The notes under the pieces: generated by a model
What the model saw: only the letters and a program-made list of their open reading frames with translations
What the model was told of the DNA's origin: nothing
The model's database searches: none
Made by a program: the position numbers and the translations under genes
Source: Saccharicrinis sp965230625
GTDB lineage: Bacteria; Bacteroidota; Bacteroidia; Bacteroidales; Marinilabiliaceae
Direction: 5' to 3'
Assembly: GCA_965230625.1 (NCBI GenBank)
Contig: CBDDLL010000001.1
Location: 3,348,001-3,412,000, forward strand
DNA length: 64,000 nt
Shown here: positions 18,682 to 26,752 of the stretch, one piece after another
How the letters are laid out: each line of letters opens with the position of its first letter
Position numbering within the stretch: position 1 is the first letter of the stretch

Positions 18682-19347
18682 TTAAAAGTAAACTTCTGCA
18701 TGAATCTGCTCATTGGATATCCCTTTATTTTCAAGAATATCATAAGCATCATGTATCATGTTACAATTTCCGCACAAATATACTTCAGAATCTTTATCAA
18801 TCTTTATTTCTTGTAAATAATTTGTTAATCTTCCTGTATAATCGCCACTGGTATCTCTCGAAGAACAAAGTAAATACCTTCCATTTTCATATTCATCTCT
18901 TTCGTAACCTTCGATTGCAGTACGCACACCATGGATTAATTTATAATCTAATTCAGGGTATGATTTTACCATACAGTGGAATGGAGAAATACCTGTACCC
19001 GTAGCAATAAATAAGTATTTCTTTTTCTCCTTACCTTTTTTGTTAAGTCCAAAATACCCTACAGGTTCTTCAACTACTACCGAATCACCTACTTTTAGTT
19101 TTTTTAATACAGGAGTTATTAATCCATTTTGAACTTCTTTTACTAATATTTCGATATAAGGATCATTTTCAGCACTATATATTGAGTATTCTCTTGTATG
19201 TATTCCATTTGGAGGTCCTACACAAATATGTTGACCTGCAGTAAACTCAAGTCCATTTTTTTCAATTCTCATTACAAAAGTAGATTCGGTTAAATGCCTC
19301 ATCTCTAAAATCTCATGTAAATTAAGTCTGTTTCTACTAGTATTCAT
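18682..19347 (-). CDS. Ferredoxin-NADP reductase-type flavoprotein
   Basis: The 221-residue protein has the ferredoxin-reductase fold. The FAD-binding motif is REYSIYS (RxYS, near 53-59), the first NAD(P) motif is FIATGTGISPFHCM, and the closing EVYLCGNCNMIHDAYDIL corresponds to the NAD(P)-binding CG motif and the C-terminal lobe. It is a stand-alone reductase with no attached iron-sulfur or oxygenase domain, and probably moves electrons between NAD(P)H and ferredoxin or flavodoxin. It lies upstream of the methylthiotransferase on the same strand with a 111-nt gap. Radical SAM enzymes need reduced iron-sulfur donors, so a link is plausible but unproven. Confidence 0.85.
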   Translation of the reverse strand: MNTSRNRLNLHEILEMRHLTESTFVMRIEKNGLEFTAGQHICVGPPNGIHTREYSIYSAENDPYIEILVKEVQNGLITPVLKKLKVGDSVVVEEPVGYFGLNKKGKEKKKYLFIATGTGISPFHCMVKSYPELDYKLIHGVRTAIEGYERDEYENGRYLLCSSRDTSGDYTGRLTNYLQEIKIDKDSEVYLCGNCNMIHDAYDILENKGISNEQIHAEVYF

Positions 19348-19481
19348 CTAAGTTATTTATTATTTCCTGTTTAAGAAGTTACTCTTTACAACAATTATAT
19401 TCCCAATCTTGTTGTAAATTATGTATTCCGTATATCAACCCTTGGCATTATAATTTGTTCATCTTTTTTAGTAATAAATCA

Positions 19482-19489
19482 TAACTTTG
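19482..19489 (+). promoter_or_regulatory. Candidate Bacteroidota -7 promoter box for ppk
   Basis: TAACTTTG matches the TAnnTTTG -7 consensus and lies 73 nt upstream of the ppk start. The nearest upstream TTTG (19454-19457) is 24 nt away, slightly longer than the usual spacing, so this is a candidate only. Confidence 0.45.
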
Positions 19490-19562
19490 TTAATTAAATA
19501 ATTCATACTTTTAAACACGTTTTCGTAAAATATTATATCTAGAATCAAAAAATAATATATCA

Positions 19563-21605
19563 ATGAGCATAAAAAACTTTAGAAGTAAGGAAATTAGTTG
19601 GTTGTCGTTTAATGGAAGAGTATTACAAGAGGCATCACGTGAAAATGTACCGCTAATTGAGCGAATAAAGTTTTTAGGAATTTACTCTAACAATATGGAT
19701 GAGTTTTTCCGTGTTCGTGTTGCGATCTTAAAAAGAATAGTTCAGTTAGATAAAACCACTGTTTTTGAGGGAGGTGCACCACAGGAGATATTAAAGGAAA
19801 TTCATAAGATAGTTATTAAACAAACTCGTTTGTTTGCAGAGACATATGAAAAAATAAACCAAGAACTAGCCAAAGAAGATATTTTTATTATTAACGAAAA
19901 TGATTTATCAGGCGAGCAGGGAGAATTTGTAAAACGATATTTCGAAAAAAAGGTAAGAGGTAGCTTGATGCCTATAATTATAAATAAGCGTCGTCCGTTG
20001 CCAGATTTGGCCGATGATGGTATTTTCCTGGCGGTACATTTAAAAGATAAAGCATCGGAAAAAGTTAATTATGCATTGGTAGAAATCCCTTCTGCTTTGG
20101 ATAGATTTGTTTTGCTTCCATCTAACGATGGAAAAAAATATGTTATATTATTAGATGATGTAATTCGTTACGAACTTAAGGATATGTTTTATATGTTTAA
20201 GTTTGATGAAATAACTGCCTACACATTTAAGCTTACACGTGATGCAGAGTTGGATATAAATGATGACATTTCGGAGAGTTATGTAAAGAAAATATCCAAA
20301 GGACTAGAAAGAAGAAAAGAGGCTCACCCTGTACGTTTTGTTTACGATAAAGAAATGCCGGATGACCTTTTAAAAACTTTACTAAAAAAGCTGAACTATA
20401 CAACAGATGATTCGGTAATTAGAGGAGGTAGGTATCATAATTTTAAGGATTTTATCGCTTTTCCTAAATTTGGAAATAAAGGTATGACCTATCCATCTTT
20501 ACCACCAATTCCGCATAAGGATATTGAACCTCGATCTGCTTTATTCTCTTTAATATCTAAAAAGGATATTTTATTACACTATCCTTATCATTCTTTCCAT
20601 CATTTTATAGATTACTTGCGAGAAGCTTCTATCGATCCTTTTGTAAAAGAAATTAAAATAACAATTTACAGGGTTGGTAAGAATTCGGCAGTAATGAAAG
20701 CTTTAAAAAATGCAGCCCGAAATGGTAAAAAAGTAACTGCGGTTATGGAACTCCAGGCACGTTTTGATGAGAAAGCTAATATAAAATGGGCCAATAATCT
20801 AAAAGAGGCAGGTGTAAAAGTAGTTTTTGGTGTACCAGGATTAAAAGTACATGCCAAGTTATGCCAGGTAATCAGGAAAGAAAGAAACCGTATGGCCAAT
20901 TATGTTTGTGTTGGTACTGGTAACTTTAATGAAGATTCGGCAGGTATTTTTGCCGATCACTTACTTTTTACTAAACACATAGGTATTGGTAATGAGGTAT
21001 CGGCTGTTTTTGATTTCTTTAATAAAAATTATAAGGTTCCGTTTTTTAATCATTTGCTTGTTTCTCCATTTTATATGAGAAATTCTATCGAGAATTTTAT
21101 TGAGCGAGAAATAGTAAATGCCAGCCAGGGAAAAGAATCTTACATTTATGTTAAAGTAAATAATTTAGTTGATTATGATTTAATTCAGATGCTTTATAAG
21201 GCCAAAAAAGCCGGTGTGAGGGTTGTACTTAATGTTAGGGGAATGTTTTCGGTAGTATCAGAGTTTGATAAACCAGAAAATGCCATTGAATCTATTGGGA
21301 TTATTGATAGATATTTAGAGCACTCGCGCATTTTTGTTTTTTGCAATAATGGAGATGAGAAAATGTATATTTCATCAGCAGATTTAATGACCCGAAACCT
21401 TGATAGACGTATTGAAGTTGCTTGTCCGATCTATGATAAGAAATTGAAGAGTGAAATTAAATTGCAATTGGATATGCAATTAAAAGATAATTGCTCGGCA
21501 AGGGTATTAAACAATGAGTTAGATAATCAAATGAGAGTAGTTGAAGGTGAAGATAAAGAATTTCGATCTCAGATAGAGTTTCATAAGTGGTTGAGAGAGT
21601 CGTAA
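19563..21605 (+). CDS. ppk1: Polyphosphate kinase 1
   Basis: This 680-residue protein matches PPK1 over its full length. The N-terminal domain starts RSKEISWLSFNGRVLQEA and contains the FLGIYSNNMDEFFRVRV segment. The middle domain has YPYHSFHHFIDYLREAS. The catalytic phospholipase-D-like domains have LKVHAKLCQV, with the likely phospho-accepting His, and VGTGNFNEDSA. The C-terminal domain has SSADLMTRNLDRRIEV. PPK1 reversibly transfers the terminal phosphate of ATP to a growing polyphosphate chain and acts in stress and phosphate storage. It is a single gene here; no exopolyphosphatase is adjacent. Confidence 0.96.
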   Translation: MSIKNFRSKEISWLSFNGRVLQEASRENVPLIERIKFLGIYSNNMDEFFRVRVAILKRIVQLDKTTVFEGGAPQEILKEIHKIVIKQTRLFAETYEKINQELAKEDIFIINENDLSGEQGEFVKRYFEKKVRGSLMPIIINKRRPLPDLADDGIFLAVHLKDKASEKVNYALVEIPSALDRFVLLPSNDGKKYVILLDDVIRYELKDMFYMFKFDEITAYTFKLTRDAELDINDDISESYVKKISKGLERRKEAHPVRFVYDKEMPDDLLKTLLKKLNYTTDDSVIRGGRYHNFKDFIAFPKFGNKGMTYPSLPPIPHKDIEPRSALFSLISKKDILLHYPYHSFHHFIDYLREASIDPFVKEIKITIYRVGKNSAVMKALKNAARNGKKVTAVMELQARFDEKANIKWANNLKEAGVKVVFGVPGLKVHAKLCQVIRKERNRMANYVCVGTGNFNEDSAGIFADHLLFTKHIGIGNEVSAVFDFFNKNYKVPFFNHLLVSPFYMRNSIENFIEREIVNASQGKESYIYVKVNNLVDYDLIQMLYKAKKAGVRVVLNVRGMFSVVSEFDKPENAIESIGIIDRYLEHSRIFVFCNNGDEKMYISSADLMTRNLDRRIEVACPIYDKKLKSEIKLQLDMQLKDNCSARVLNNELDNQMRVVEGEDKEFRSQIEFHKWLRES

Positions 21606-21699
21606 GACTAAATTCTGATAAAATTGGGGTAACTGATTTGTTGGTTACATTTTACAAATAATTTATTGAGTGAGGGAGAATATTTATTAAAAGTACCCA

Positions 21700-21836
21700 C
21701 AAGAAAACTCTATTTTCTAAAATCTTAGAAAAGAAGACTCAAAACACAAGGTTAACGAAGTTTGAAAAAACGTACTTTTTTTTATGTAAATGAATATTTT
21801 TTTGGCAAGAATAACATAGTAGTTTGAGTTTTCTTG
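21700..21836 (-). repeat. Palindrome-ended intergenic repeat, family B, copy 2 (inverted)
   Basis: A 137-bp element has CAAGAAAACTC at the left and GAGTTTTCTTG at the right. Its reverse complement aligns with 14309-14446 nearly end to end. It sits in the 395-bp gap between ppk1 and the metallophosphoesterase, at the left border of the accessory region; the rest of the gap shows nothing. Confidence 0.8.
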
Positions 21837-22000
21837 TAAAGAATAAATATCAATTTTTTAATTACGGATTTTCTAATAACACATTATATGAAAAACATAT
21901 ATATGATCATTAAATCAGATAGTTACAGAGATGGTTGGGTTAATATATAAAACTATAAAAGCAATAGATATATAAAGGTGTTATCTACAAGCACAAGAAA

Positions 22001-23032
22001 ATGAGCAAAACATATATCATAGGAGATATACACGGATGTTACGATGAATTCATTGAATTGACCAAGCAAATTGGAATAACCGATGATGATTTGATAATAT
22101 CTCTCGGGGATATTGTAGACAGAGGTGCCAAATCTGTAGAACTATTTGAGTATTTCAGAAAACGAAAGAATTCAGTCGTTTTAATGGGGAATCATGAACG
22201 GAAGCACTTAAATGGGATTCTAAGTTATTCTCAAGAGATTGTTAAAGTTCAATTTGGGAGTAAGTACAATGAATTCTTAGAATGGCTGAAGTCATTACCT
22301 TACTTTTATGAAACGGATTCAGCAATAATTGTTCATGCATTCTTTGAACATGATAAAAATCTCCACGAACAAAAGGAAGAAGTGTTAGCAGGAACTACTT
22401 CTGGAAGTAGATATTTGGAAGGGAAATACGAAGAAGGGAAATATTGGACGGATTTCTATCAAGGTAAAAAGCCTGTAATTTATGGACATCATGTGGTTGG
22501 TGATGAACCAAAAATAAAGAATAAAACTTACGGAATAGATACTGGTGCTTGTCATGCAGGAATGTTGACAGCAATTGAATTAACAAGTTTTAGCATTCAT
22601 CAAATCAAAGTCAATAAAGACTATTGGAAAGAAGAACAATCTAAATGGCAAATTCCTGTTCTTGAATCTAAGGACTGGGAGAATATGAAAATTTCACAGG
22701 TTCATAAGCAAATTCAAAAACTTGAGTATAAAGAAGAACAAGAAGTTAAAGACTTTCTTGAAAATCAAAAAAAATGGATTTCAGAGATTGAGAAACTCAT
22801 GGAAGATTTAAAAAACAAGTTAGTAGATTTAACATTGGAATTGAAAAATAAATTTGCGGATAACTTCAACCAAGAAGTCTCAAAACTAAATTTCAGAACT
22901 TTCATCTTTAAAGCCAAATCAAATAATTTGACCATGGAAGATTTGAAGAAGGTTCTTGATACCCCGCAAAAAATCATCGACTTAGCAACAGAATTAAATA
23001 TTAACAAAATACCAAAAAGAAAAAGCCAGTAG
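22001..23032 (+). CDS. Metallophosphoesterase, PPP serine/threonine phosphatase type, with C-terminal coiled coil
   Basis: The catalytic motifs are in order: GDIHG (8-12), GDIVDRG, GNHER and, further on, VIYGHHVVG and GIDTGAC, as in PPP-family phosphatases and diadenosine tetraphosphatases. These residues bind two metal ions and cleave phosphoesters. The phosphatase core covers about 215 residues. A further 130 residues (from about 215) are highly charged and helical, consistent with a coiled coil, making the protein longer than the usual bacterial enzyme of about 220 residues. It is the first gene of the cassette-like region and is followed within 8 nt by a palindromic element. The target is unknown. 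Confidence 0.88.
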   Translation: MSKTYIIGDIHGCYDEFIELTKQIGITDDDLIISLGDIVDRGAKSVELFEYFRKRKNSVVLMGNHERKHLNGILSYSQEIVKVQFGSKYNEFLEWLKSLPYFYETDSAIIVHAFFEHDKNLHEQKEEVLAGTTSGSRYLEGKYEEGKYWTDFYQGKKPVIYGHHVVGDEPKIKNKTYGIDTGACHAGMLTAIELTSFSIHQIKVNKDYWKEEQSKWQIPVLESKDWENMKISQVHKQIQKLEYKEEQEVKDFLENQKKWISEIEKLMEDLKNKLVDLTLELKNKFADNFNQEVSKLNFRTFIFKAKSNNLTMEDLKKVLDTPQKIIDLATELNINKIPKRKSQ

Positions 23033-23040
23033 ATAACAAT

Positions 23041-23086
23041 GTATAACAAATCATAGCCGCCTATCGGCAGGCTACGCTTGTTATAC
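23041..23086. repeat. attC-like palindrome A
   Basis: GTATAACAA (23041-23049) pairs with TTGTTATAC (23078-23086), and internal TAGCC pairs with GGCTA, leaving a short spacer with extra bases on the right arm. It starts 8 nt after the metallophosphoesterase stop. Two paired segments with unpaired bases on one arm are the layout of integron attC sites. The assignment to that class is inference. Confidence 0.6.
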
Positions 23087-23088
23087 TA

Positions 23089-23207
23089 ACCGTCAGAGTG
23101 TCTAAAAACCTAAATGAATACTTAGAATATTCGGATAGGTATACACATTTAAAACTAAATATTGAATTCTAAGAAGCTTAAAAATAGTTTTTAGACAGAC
23201 TGACGGT
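23089..23207. repeat. attC-like palindrome B
   Basis: ACCGTCAG-n2-TGTCTAAAAAC (23089-23109) is the complement of GTTTTTAGACA-n2-CTGACGGT (23187-23207), with a 2-nt asymmetry between the paired blocks. Inside is a second pair, CTTAGAAT and ATTCTAAG. The element ends 32 nt before the next gene, so two palindromes stand back to back in this gap. Confidence 0.65.
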
Positions 23208-23239
23208 GGGTACCATTAAATAAAAAGACATAAATTACT

Positions 23240-23818
23240 ATGAGACTGAGAAACTTTGAAAAGATTGTAGGGATTCTAATAATAGCTTTATTCATATTGA
23301 ATATGTCTAATGCGACTTCTGTATTTGGTTTGATTTCATTTTTAGCTTTTTTATATGCTATATTTTATTTCATTTTTGGACTTGGAATAATAAACAATAA
23401 GAAATTCAAGGGAGCATTTAAGATTGAAAGTGGAATAGGTATAGAAACTGGATTATCGATTGGAATGAGTATAAGTATTTCCTCCATTGTATTAGGATTC
23501 TTATTTTTTCATATGAATTTTCCAAATGTTAAGATTAACGGACTATTTGGTGTTGTGACAGGTATTATAATACTTATATTAACCATAGCAACTAAACGGA
23601 AAATTAATCCCGAAGTAAGTAAAGAAATTAGAAAAAGGTTGGCTTTGTTTGTTATTATAGGACTTGTTGTTGTTTTCCTTCCAAAACATACTTTCTTGAA
23701 AATAAAACATAGAAATAATCCAGAATTTGTAGAGGCAGTTATAAATGCTCATAAAAATCCTAATGATACTACTTTGTGGAGAAAAGTTGAAGAGCTTGAA
23801 ACTAAAATGAATAAATAA
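23240..23818 (+). CDS. Small integral membrane protein of unknown function
   Basis: The 192-residue protein has about five hydrophobic segments (near residues 9-24, 28-50, 74-92, 98-117 and 130-147) and a charged C-terminal tail of about 45 residues that should face the cytoplasm. I recognise no family. It sits alone between two palindromic elements, like a single-gene cassette, with no co-transcribed partner. The coding call rests on the clean open frame and the consistent membrane topology. Confidence 0.65.
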   Translation: MRLRNFEKIVGILIIALFILNMSNATSVFGLISFLAFLYAIFYFIFGLGIINNKKFKGAFKIESGIGIETGLSIGMSISISSIVLGFLFFHMNFPNVKINGLFGVVTGIIILILTIATKRKINPEVSKEIRKRLALFVIIGLVVVFLPKHTFLKIKHRNNPEFVEAVINAHKNPNDTTLWRKVEELETKMNK

Positions 23819-23823
23819 TAACG

Positions 23824-23886
23824 GCACCCAATAAATAGGACTATGAGAGGTCTGTAAAACCAAGCGATGAGTCCTATTTATTGTGC
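23824..23886. repeat. attC-like palindrome C
   Basis: GCAC-CC-AATAAATAGGACT (23824-23842) pairs with AGTCCTATTTATT-GTGC (23870-23886): a perfect 13-bp and a 4-bp stem separated by a 2-nt bulge on one side, with a loop of about 27 nt. It begins 6 nt after the membrane-protein stop. The remainder of the 359-bp gap to 24177 shows no gene. Confidence 0.7.
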
Positions 23887-24177
23887 AAAGTTTTTCATTT
23901 ATTTTGTTTAATAATTTCCACGTAAGCAACAAATACCTGCGCCAAATAAAAAGTCCACTAGATGACTTATCTGTTTAATTATTTGGCTATTTTTGATGCC
24001 CAAAACCATAGGTATAACTTAGGTACAAATGAAAAATAAAGGCAATACATATGGTATTACAGAAAAGTTGGCTGCCATTATCCACATCTCGCAAAAGGCA
24101 AGATTAAATTATTGAATTAACATTCAAATTTAAAGAGGGTTATGAAATATAAGATTTGATGATTAGTCAGAATTAGT

Positions 24178-24786
24178 ATGCAAAATATTGAATCATTAAA
24201 TACGGAATTAAGAAAAGCGGGACTTGAAACTCAATTTTTTATGAATAAGGAGTTAAGTCCAGTTGAAATATTGGTAAATACTAAAACTTCGGCAAAACCC
24301 TATAAAGATATCTTGTTAAAATATATAGAAGCTTTGACAGGTAAAGAACTTGAAATGTTAATACGAGCTTTGTCTGAAAAAGGAATATCAAATGTTTCAT
24401 CAAGACTGATTAGTTTCTTTGAAAATAAAATTGATTATCCAAATTTGGACTTGTGGGTTGTTGGGAATGCATTAAGTATAATAGATGATAAAACTAGTTA
24501 TCAGGAAATATTAAAATTATGCCAAAACAAAGAATTTGGGAATTCAAGACAAATGATGATGACCACCTTAAGAAAAATTGGAACTGAAGAATCGTTTAAA
24601 ACCCTAATAGACTCTCTTCAAGACGAAACAATTCGTGGTCATGCGATTGATGAATTAAGAAAATTGGGTGACCCAAGGGCACTTAAACCAATTGAAAATA
24701 CAGAGGTTAGAAAAGGACTCTTTGAAGAGAAAGCAAAGAAGAAAGCTCTTGAAAAATTAATAACGGCAGCCAACAATCTGGAATAA
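24178..24786 (+). CDS. HEAT-repeat-like helical protein
   Basis: This 202-residue soluble protein is mostly helical. Its C-terminal half fits HEAT repeats: LRKIGTEESFKTLIDSLQDETIRGHAIDELRKLGDPRALKPI has the typical Gly-Asp/Pro turn and paired helices. Such repeats bind other proteins, and no enzyme motif is present. The gene stands alone in the cassette-like region. Its last seven codons plus stop overlap the left arm of palindrome D, so the palindrome contributes the C-terminal residues AANNLE. The partner is unknown. Confidence 0.75.
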   Translation: MQNIESLNTELRKAGLETQFFMNKELSPVEILVNTKTSAKPYKDILLKYIEALTGKELEMLIRALSEKGISNVSSRLISFFENKIDYPNLDLWVVGNALSIIDDKTSYQEILKLCQNKEFGNSRQMMMTTLRKIGTEESFKTLIDSLQDETIRGHAIDELRKLGDPRALKPIENTEVRKGLFEEKAKKKALEKLITAANNLE

Positions 24787-24970
24787 AGCATAAGGGTCAG
24801 TGAAAGTTTGAGAAGCTTGTGCGGCTATGTTGCTCCGCCAAATTTTCGTCCCGAAAATTTTGTTATGTTTAAGGTAATTTTCAAAACGTAAATTTGGCTC
24901 TGTGGTGATTTGGGAAGTTGAGTTGGTTTTTCCTCCCTTACGCTTCATCCAGTAAACGTTAGTTGCTATT
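24761..24970. repeat. attC-like palindrome D
   Basis: CTGGAATAAAGCATAAGGG (24778-24796) matches the complement of CCCTTACGCTTCATCCAG (24935-24952) with few mismatches, and the outer segments continue the pairing (GGCAGCCAAC with GTTAGTTGC). The interior of about 140 bp contains a further hairpin, AAATTTTC/GAAAATTT. The ends resemble attC boxes (AAC ... GTT). It shares arm motifs AATAAAGCAT and ACGCTTCAT with palindrome E, so D and E are related copies. Confidence 0.75.
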
Positions 24971-24990
24971 AAAACCTCACACGCTAGATA

Positions 24991-25716
24991 ATGAGATACA
25001 TAAAACAAGAAATATTAAGAGCATTATATGCAAAGAGTGGAAATCAATGTGCTTTTCCAGGTTGTACTCATCCCATTTTTAACGAAAAGAATAAATTAAT
25101 TGCTCAAGTATGCCACATTGAGGCTGTATCACCCAATGGACAAAGATATAATCCAGAACAATATGACGTAGAAAGGAATTCTTTTGGCAACTTATTGATA
25201 ATGTGCTATAGACATCATAAAGAAACAGATGATGTTGAAGAATTTTCTGTTGAAAAACTAAAAGATATAAAAAGAAAGCATGAAGCGAAATTTGATGAAT
25301 CAGGTTTCGATTTAGATGATGAGCAATTGAAACAATTAGTCGATGAAATCAATGATTATTGGGAAAGAATCGATTACCTGAATAATCAAGAACTTGTTGC
25401 AGAAGAGTATAAGATAGATATTAATAGCAATGCCAAATCATTGGAGCTTTTAAACGAGATTGAAAGTTGTTTAAATAATATCTCAAGTTTAAATGACGGA
25501 ATAGCAGAAGAATACAAGACCGAATTGTTTGAGACAGTTTGTTTAGGTATTCCTAATAATATTACGGAAGCATTGACCAAATTGGAGCAGCTGAAAGTAA
25601 GGGAATTAGAAAGCAGGGTGTTAGTTGAACCAGATAACGAAGATATTCAGCTTGAATTACTTTTTGCAAGAGAAAAATTTGAAGAAAGTGCTAAGACTAG
25701 TGGAATCGCTGATTAA
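24991..25716 (+). CDS. HNH endonuclease-domain protein
   Basis: The N-terminal 80 residues form an HNH nuclease domain: CAFPGC as a metal-binding Cys pair, CHIEAVSP with the catalytic His, RNSFGNLLIMC with the central Asn, and RHHKETD with the final His. Residues 90-241 are a charged helical region without a recognised domain. HNH domains of this compact type occur in restriction, homing and defence proteins. The gene stands alone between palindromes D and E, a common setting for defence genes, but a defence role is inference. Confidence 0.85.
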   Translation: MRYIKQEILRALYAKSGNQCAFPGCTHPIFNEKNKLIAQVCHIEAVSPNGQRYNPEQYDVERNSFGNLLIMCYRHHKETDDVEEFSVEKLKDIKRKHEAKFDESGFDLDDEQLKQLVDEINDYWERIDYLNNQELVAEEYKIDINSNAKSLELLNEIESCLNNISSLNDGIAEEYKTELFETVCLGIPNNITEALTKLEQLKVRELESRVLVEPDNEDIQLELLFAREKFEESAKTSGIAD

Positions 25717-25870
25717 TAACAGCAACTAACAAACCGCAATAAAGCATATGGAGTCCAGCTTGTTTTGATGGGTTTGTAGCTTCGGCAATCAACGTCAAAT
25801 CGCTGATTTGGCTTTGCTCATTCTGAAAAGTTTGTGAGGTTAAATCTCCATACGCTTCATGCGGCAGTCC
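25717..25870. repeat. attC-like palindrome E, directly followed by a group II intron
   Basis: CCGCAATAAAGCATATGGAG (25734-25753) matches the complement of CTCCATACGCTTCATGCGG (25846-25864). The left outer segment AACAGCAACTAAC matches the corresponding part of palindrome D. The expected right outer segment (GTTAGTTGC-like) is absent because a group II intron begins at about 25871. The sequence after the intron begins TATGCAC, which could be the displaced right box if read as GTTATGCAC across the junction. Confidence 0.7.
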
Positions 25871-26729
25871 GTGTAAGCTAAGAGAAGGAGGCCGTTAGTA
25901 GGGTAACTTCTTCGTAAGCCAAAAGCATTGGGAAGTAGCCAAAGGGCTACGGAAATTTGCTAATGAATTCCAGATGGTGCAAGTCCATCTTATCCAAAGC
26001 CCGTAAGCAGGGTGATAGTGAACCGACTGGGTGATTCCGTGAGGATAGCAGAATCGACCAAAGGGGAGATCATGAACACCAATGAAAGTAAGATTTGGTG
26101 AATAAAAGTAGTCGGCAAGCGAGTATTTAGGCCGTATTATTCAGCCCCGAAAAAGTGTATTAAATTGTAGTTAAGCCCACGGTGTACGTTTACCGGAAGG
26201 CAGCAATTACAGGGACAAATTTACGGTTATTCCTGTAGAACTACCGTGGTCAGAGCGTATGGCATGAATATAAAGGGAATTCTTTGGAACTTAGGAGATC
26301 TGTATAGCTCCTGGCAAATAGGGGTCATGGTGTACCAGCAACAAGAAACACCAAGCAGGTAATGTATCCTTGTCAACATTACCATGCGTTAAGAAAATGA
26401 CAAGGTGTAACAGGTATTTGCGACAAGGGATAACCGAAGTCAAAGAGAAGGCATGCAGAAGTCAGAGCAGCCTCATAGTACCGCTGAAGTTGGAGAAGTG
26501 CCTCAACGTAGGGAAGGGGGACTGCCAGTTAACATGGATCAACTAAAGGAAACAATGGATTTCACAGAGAAATTAGCAACAGGCAAACAAAATTTAGTTG
26601 TATAAAGGCATAATGTTTAAATTTATGCACCAGTAAATAAAACGTGTTAACTGAGGAGCGGGATACGGGAAAACTGTACATCCGGATCTGCGGGGGGATA
26701 GGTGGAGTAATCCGCTATTCTATCCCGAT
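25871..26729 (+). mobile_element. Group II intron lacking its reverse transcriptase ORF
   Basis: The 859-nt element begins GTGTAAGC, close to the GUGYG consensus, and contains the domain I hairpin GATGGTGCAAGTCCATC (25973-25989). A domain V-like 34-mer lies at 26656-26689 with GAGC at its base and a GAAA-type loop, and domain VI at 26695-26726 has arms GGGATAG/CTATCCC. It ends in GAT, matching the AY 3' end. The lower stem of domain V pairs imperfectly by eye, which may mean decay. The intron-encoded protein is reduced to a 23-codon stub in domain IV, so movement or splicing would need a protein supplied in trans. It sits on the coding strand between the HNH and ZipA-like genes. Confidence 0.82.
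26534..26605 (+). pseudogene. Vestigial start of group II intron-encoded protein
   Basis: An ATG and 23 codons (MDQLKETMDF, then TEKLATGKQNLVV) resemble the first residues of group II intron reverse transcriptases and end at TAA. Domain V follows after only 50 nt, so the reverse transcriptase, maturase and DNA-binding parts, normally over 1 kb, are gone. A clean internal deletion fits better than point decay. No function is expected for the short peptide. Confidence 0.6.
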
Positions 26730-26752
26730 TATGCACAATGAATATTTAAAAA

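Noticed and set aside
24757..25008. 83-codon minus-strand frame
   Set aside because: It reads across palindrome D and both gene ends, and the palindrome explains the lack of stops.
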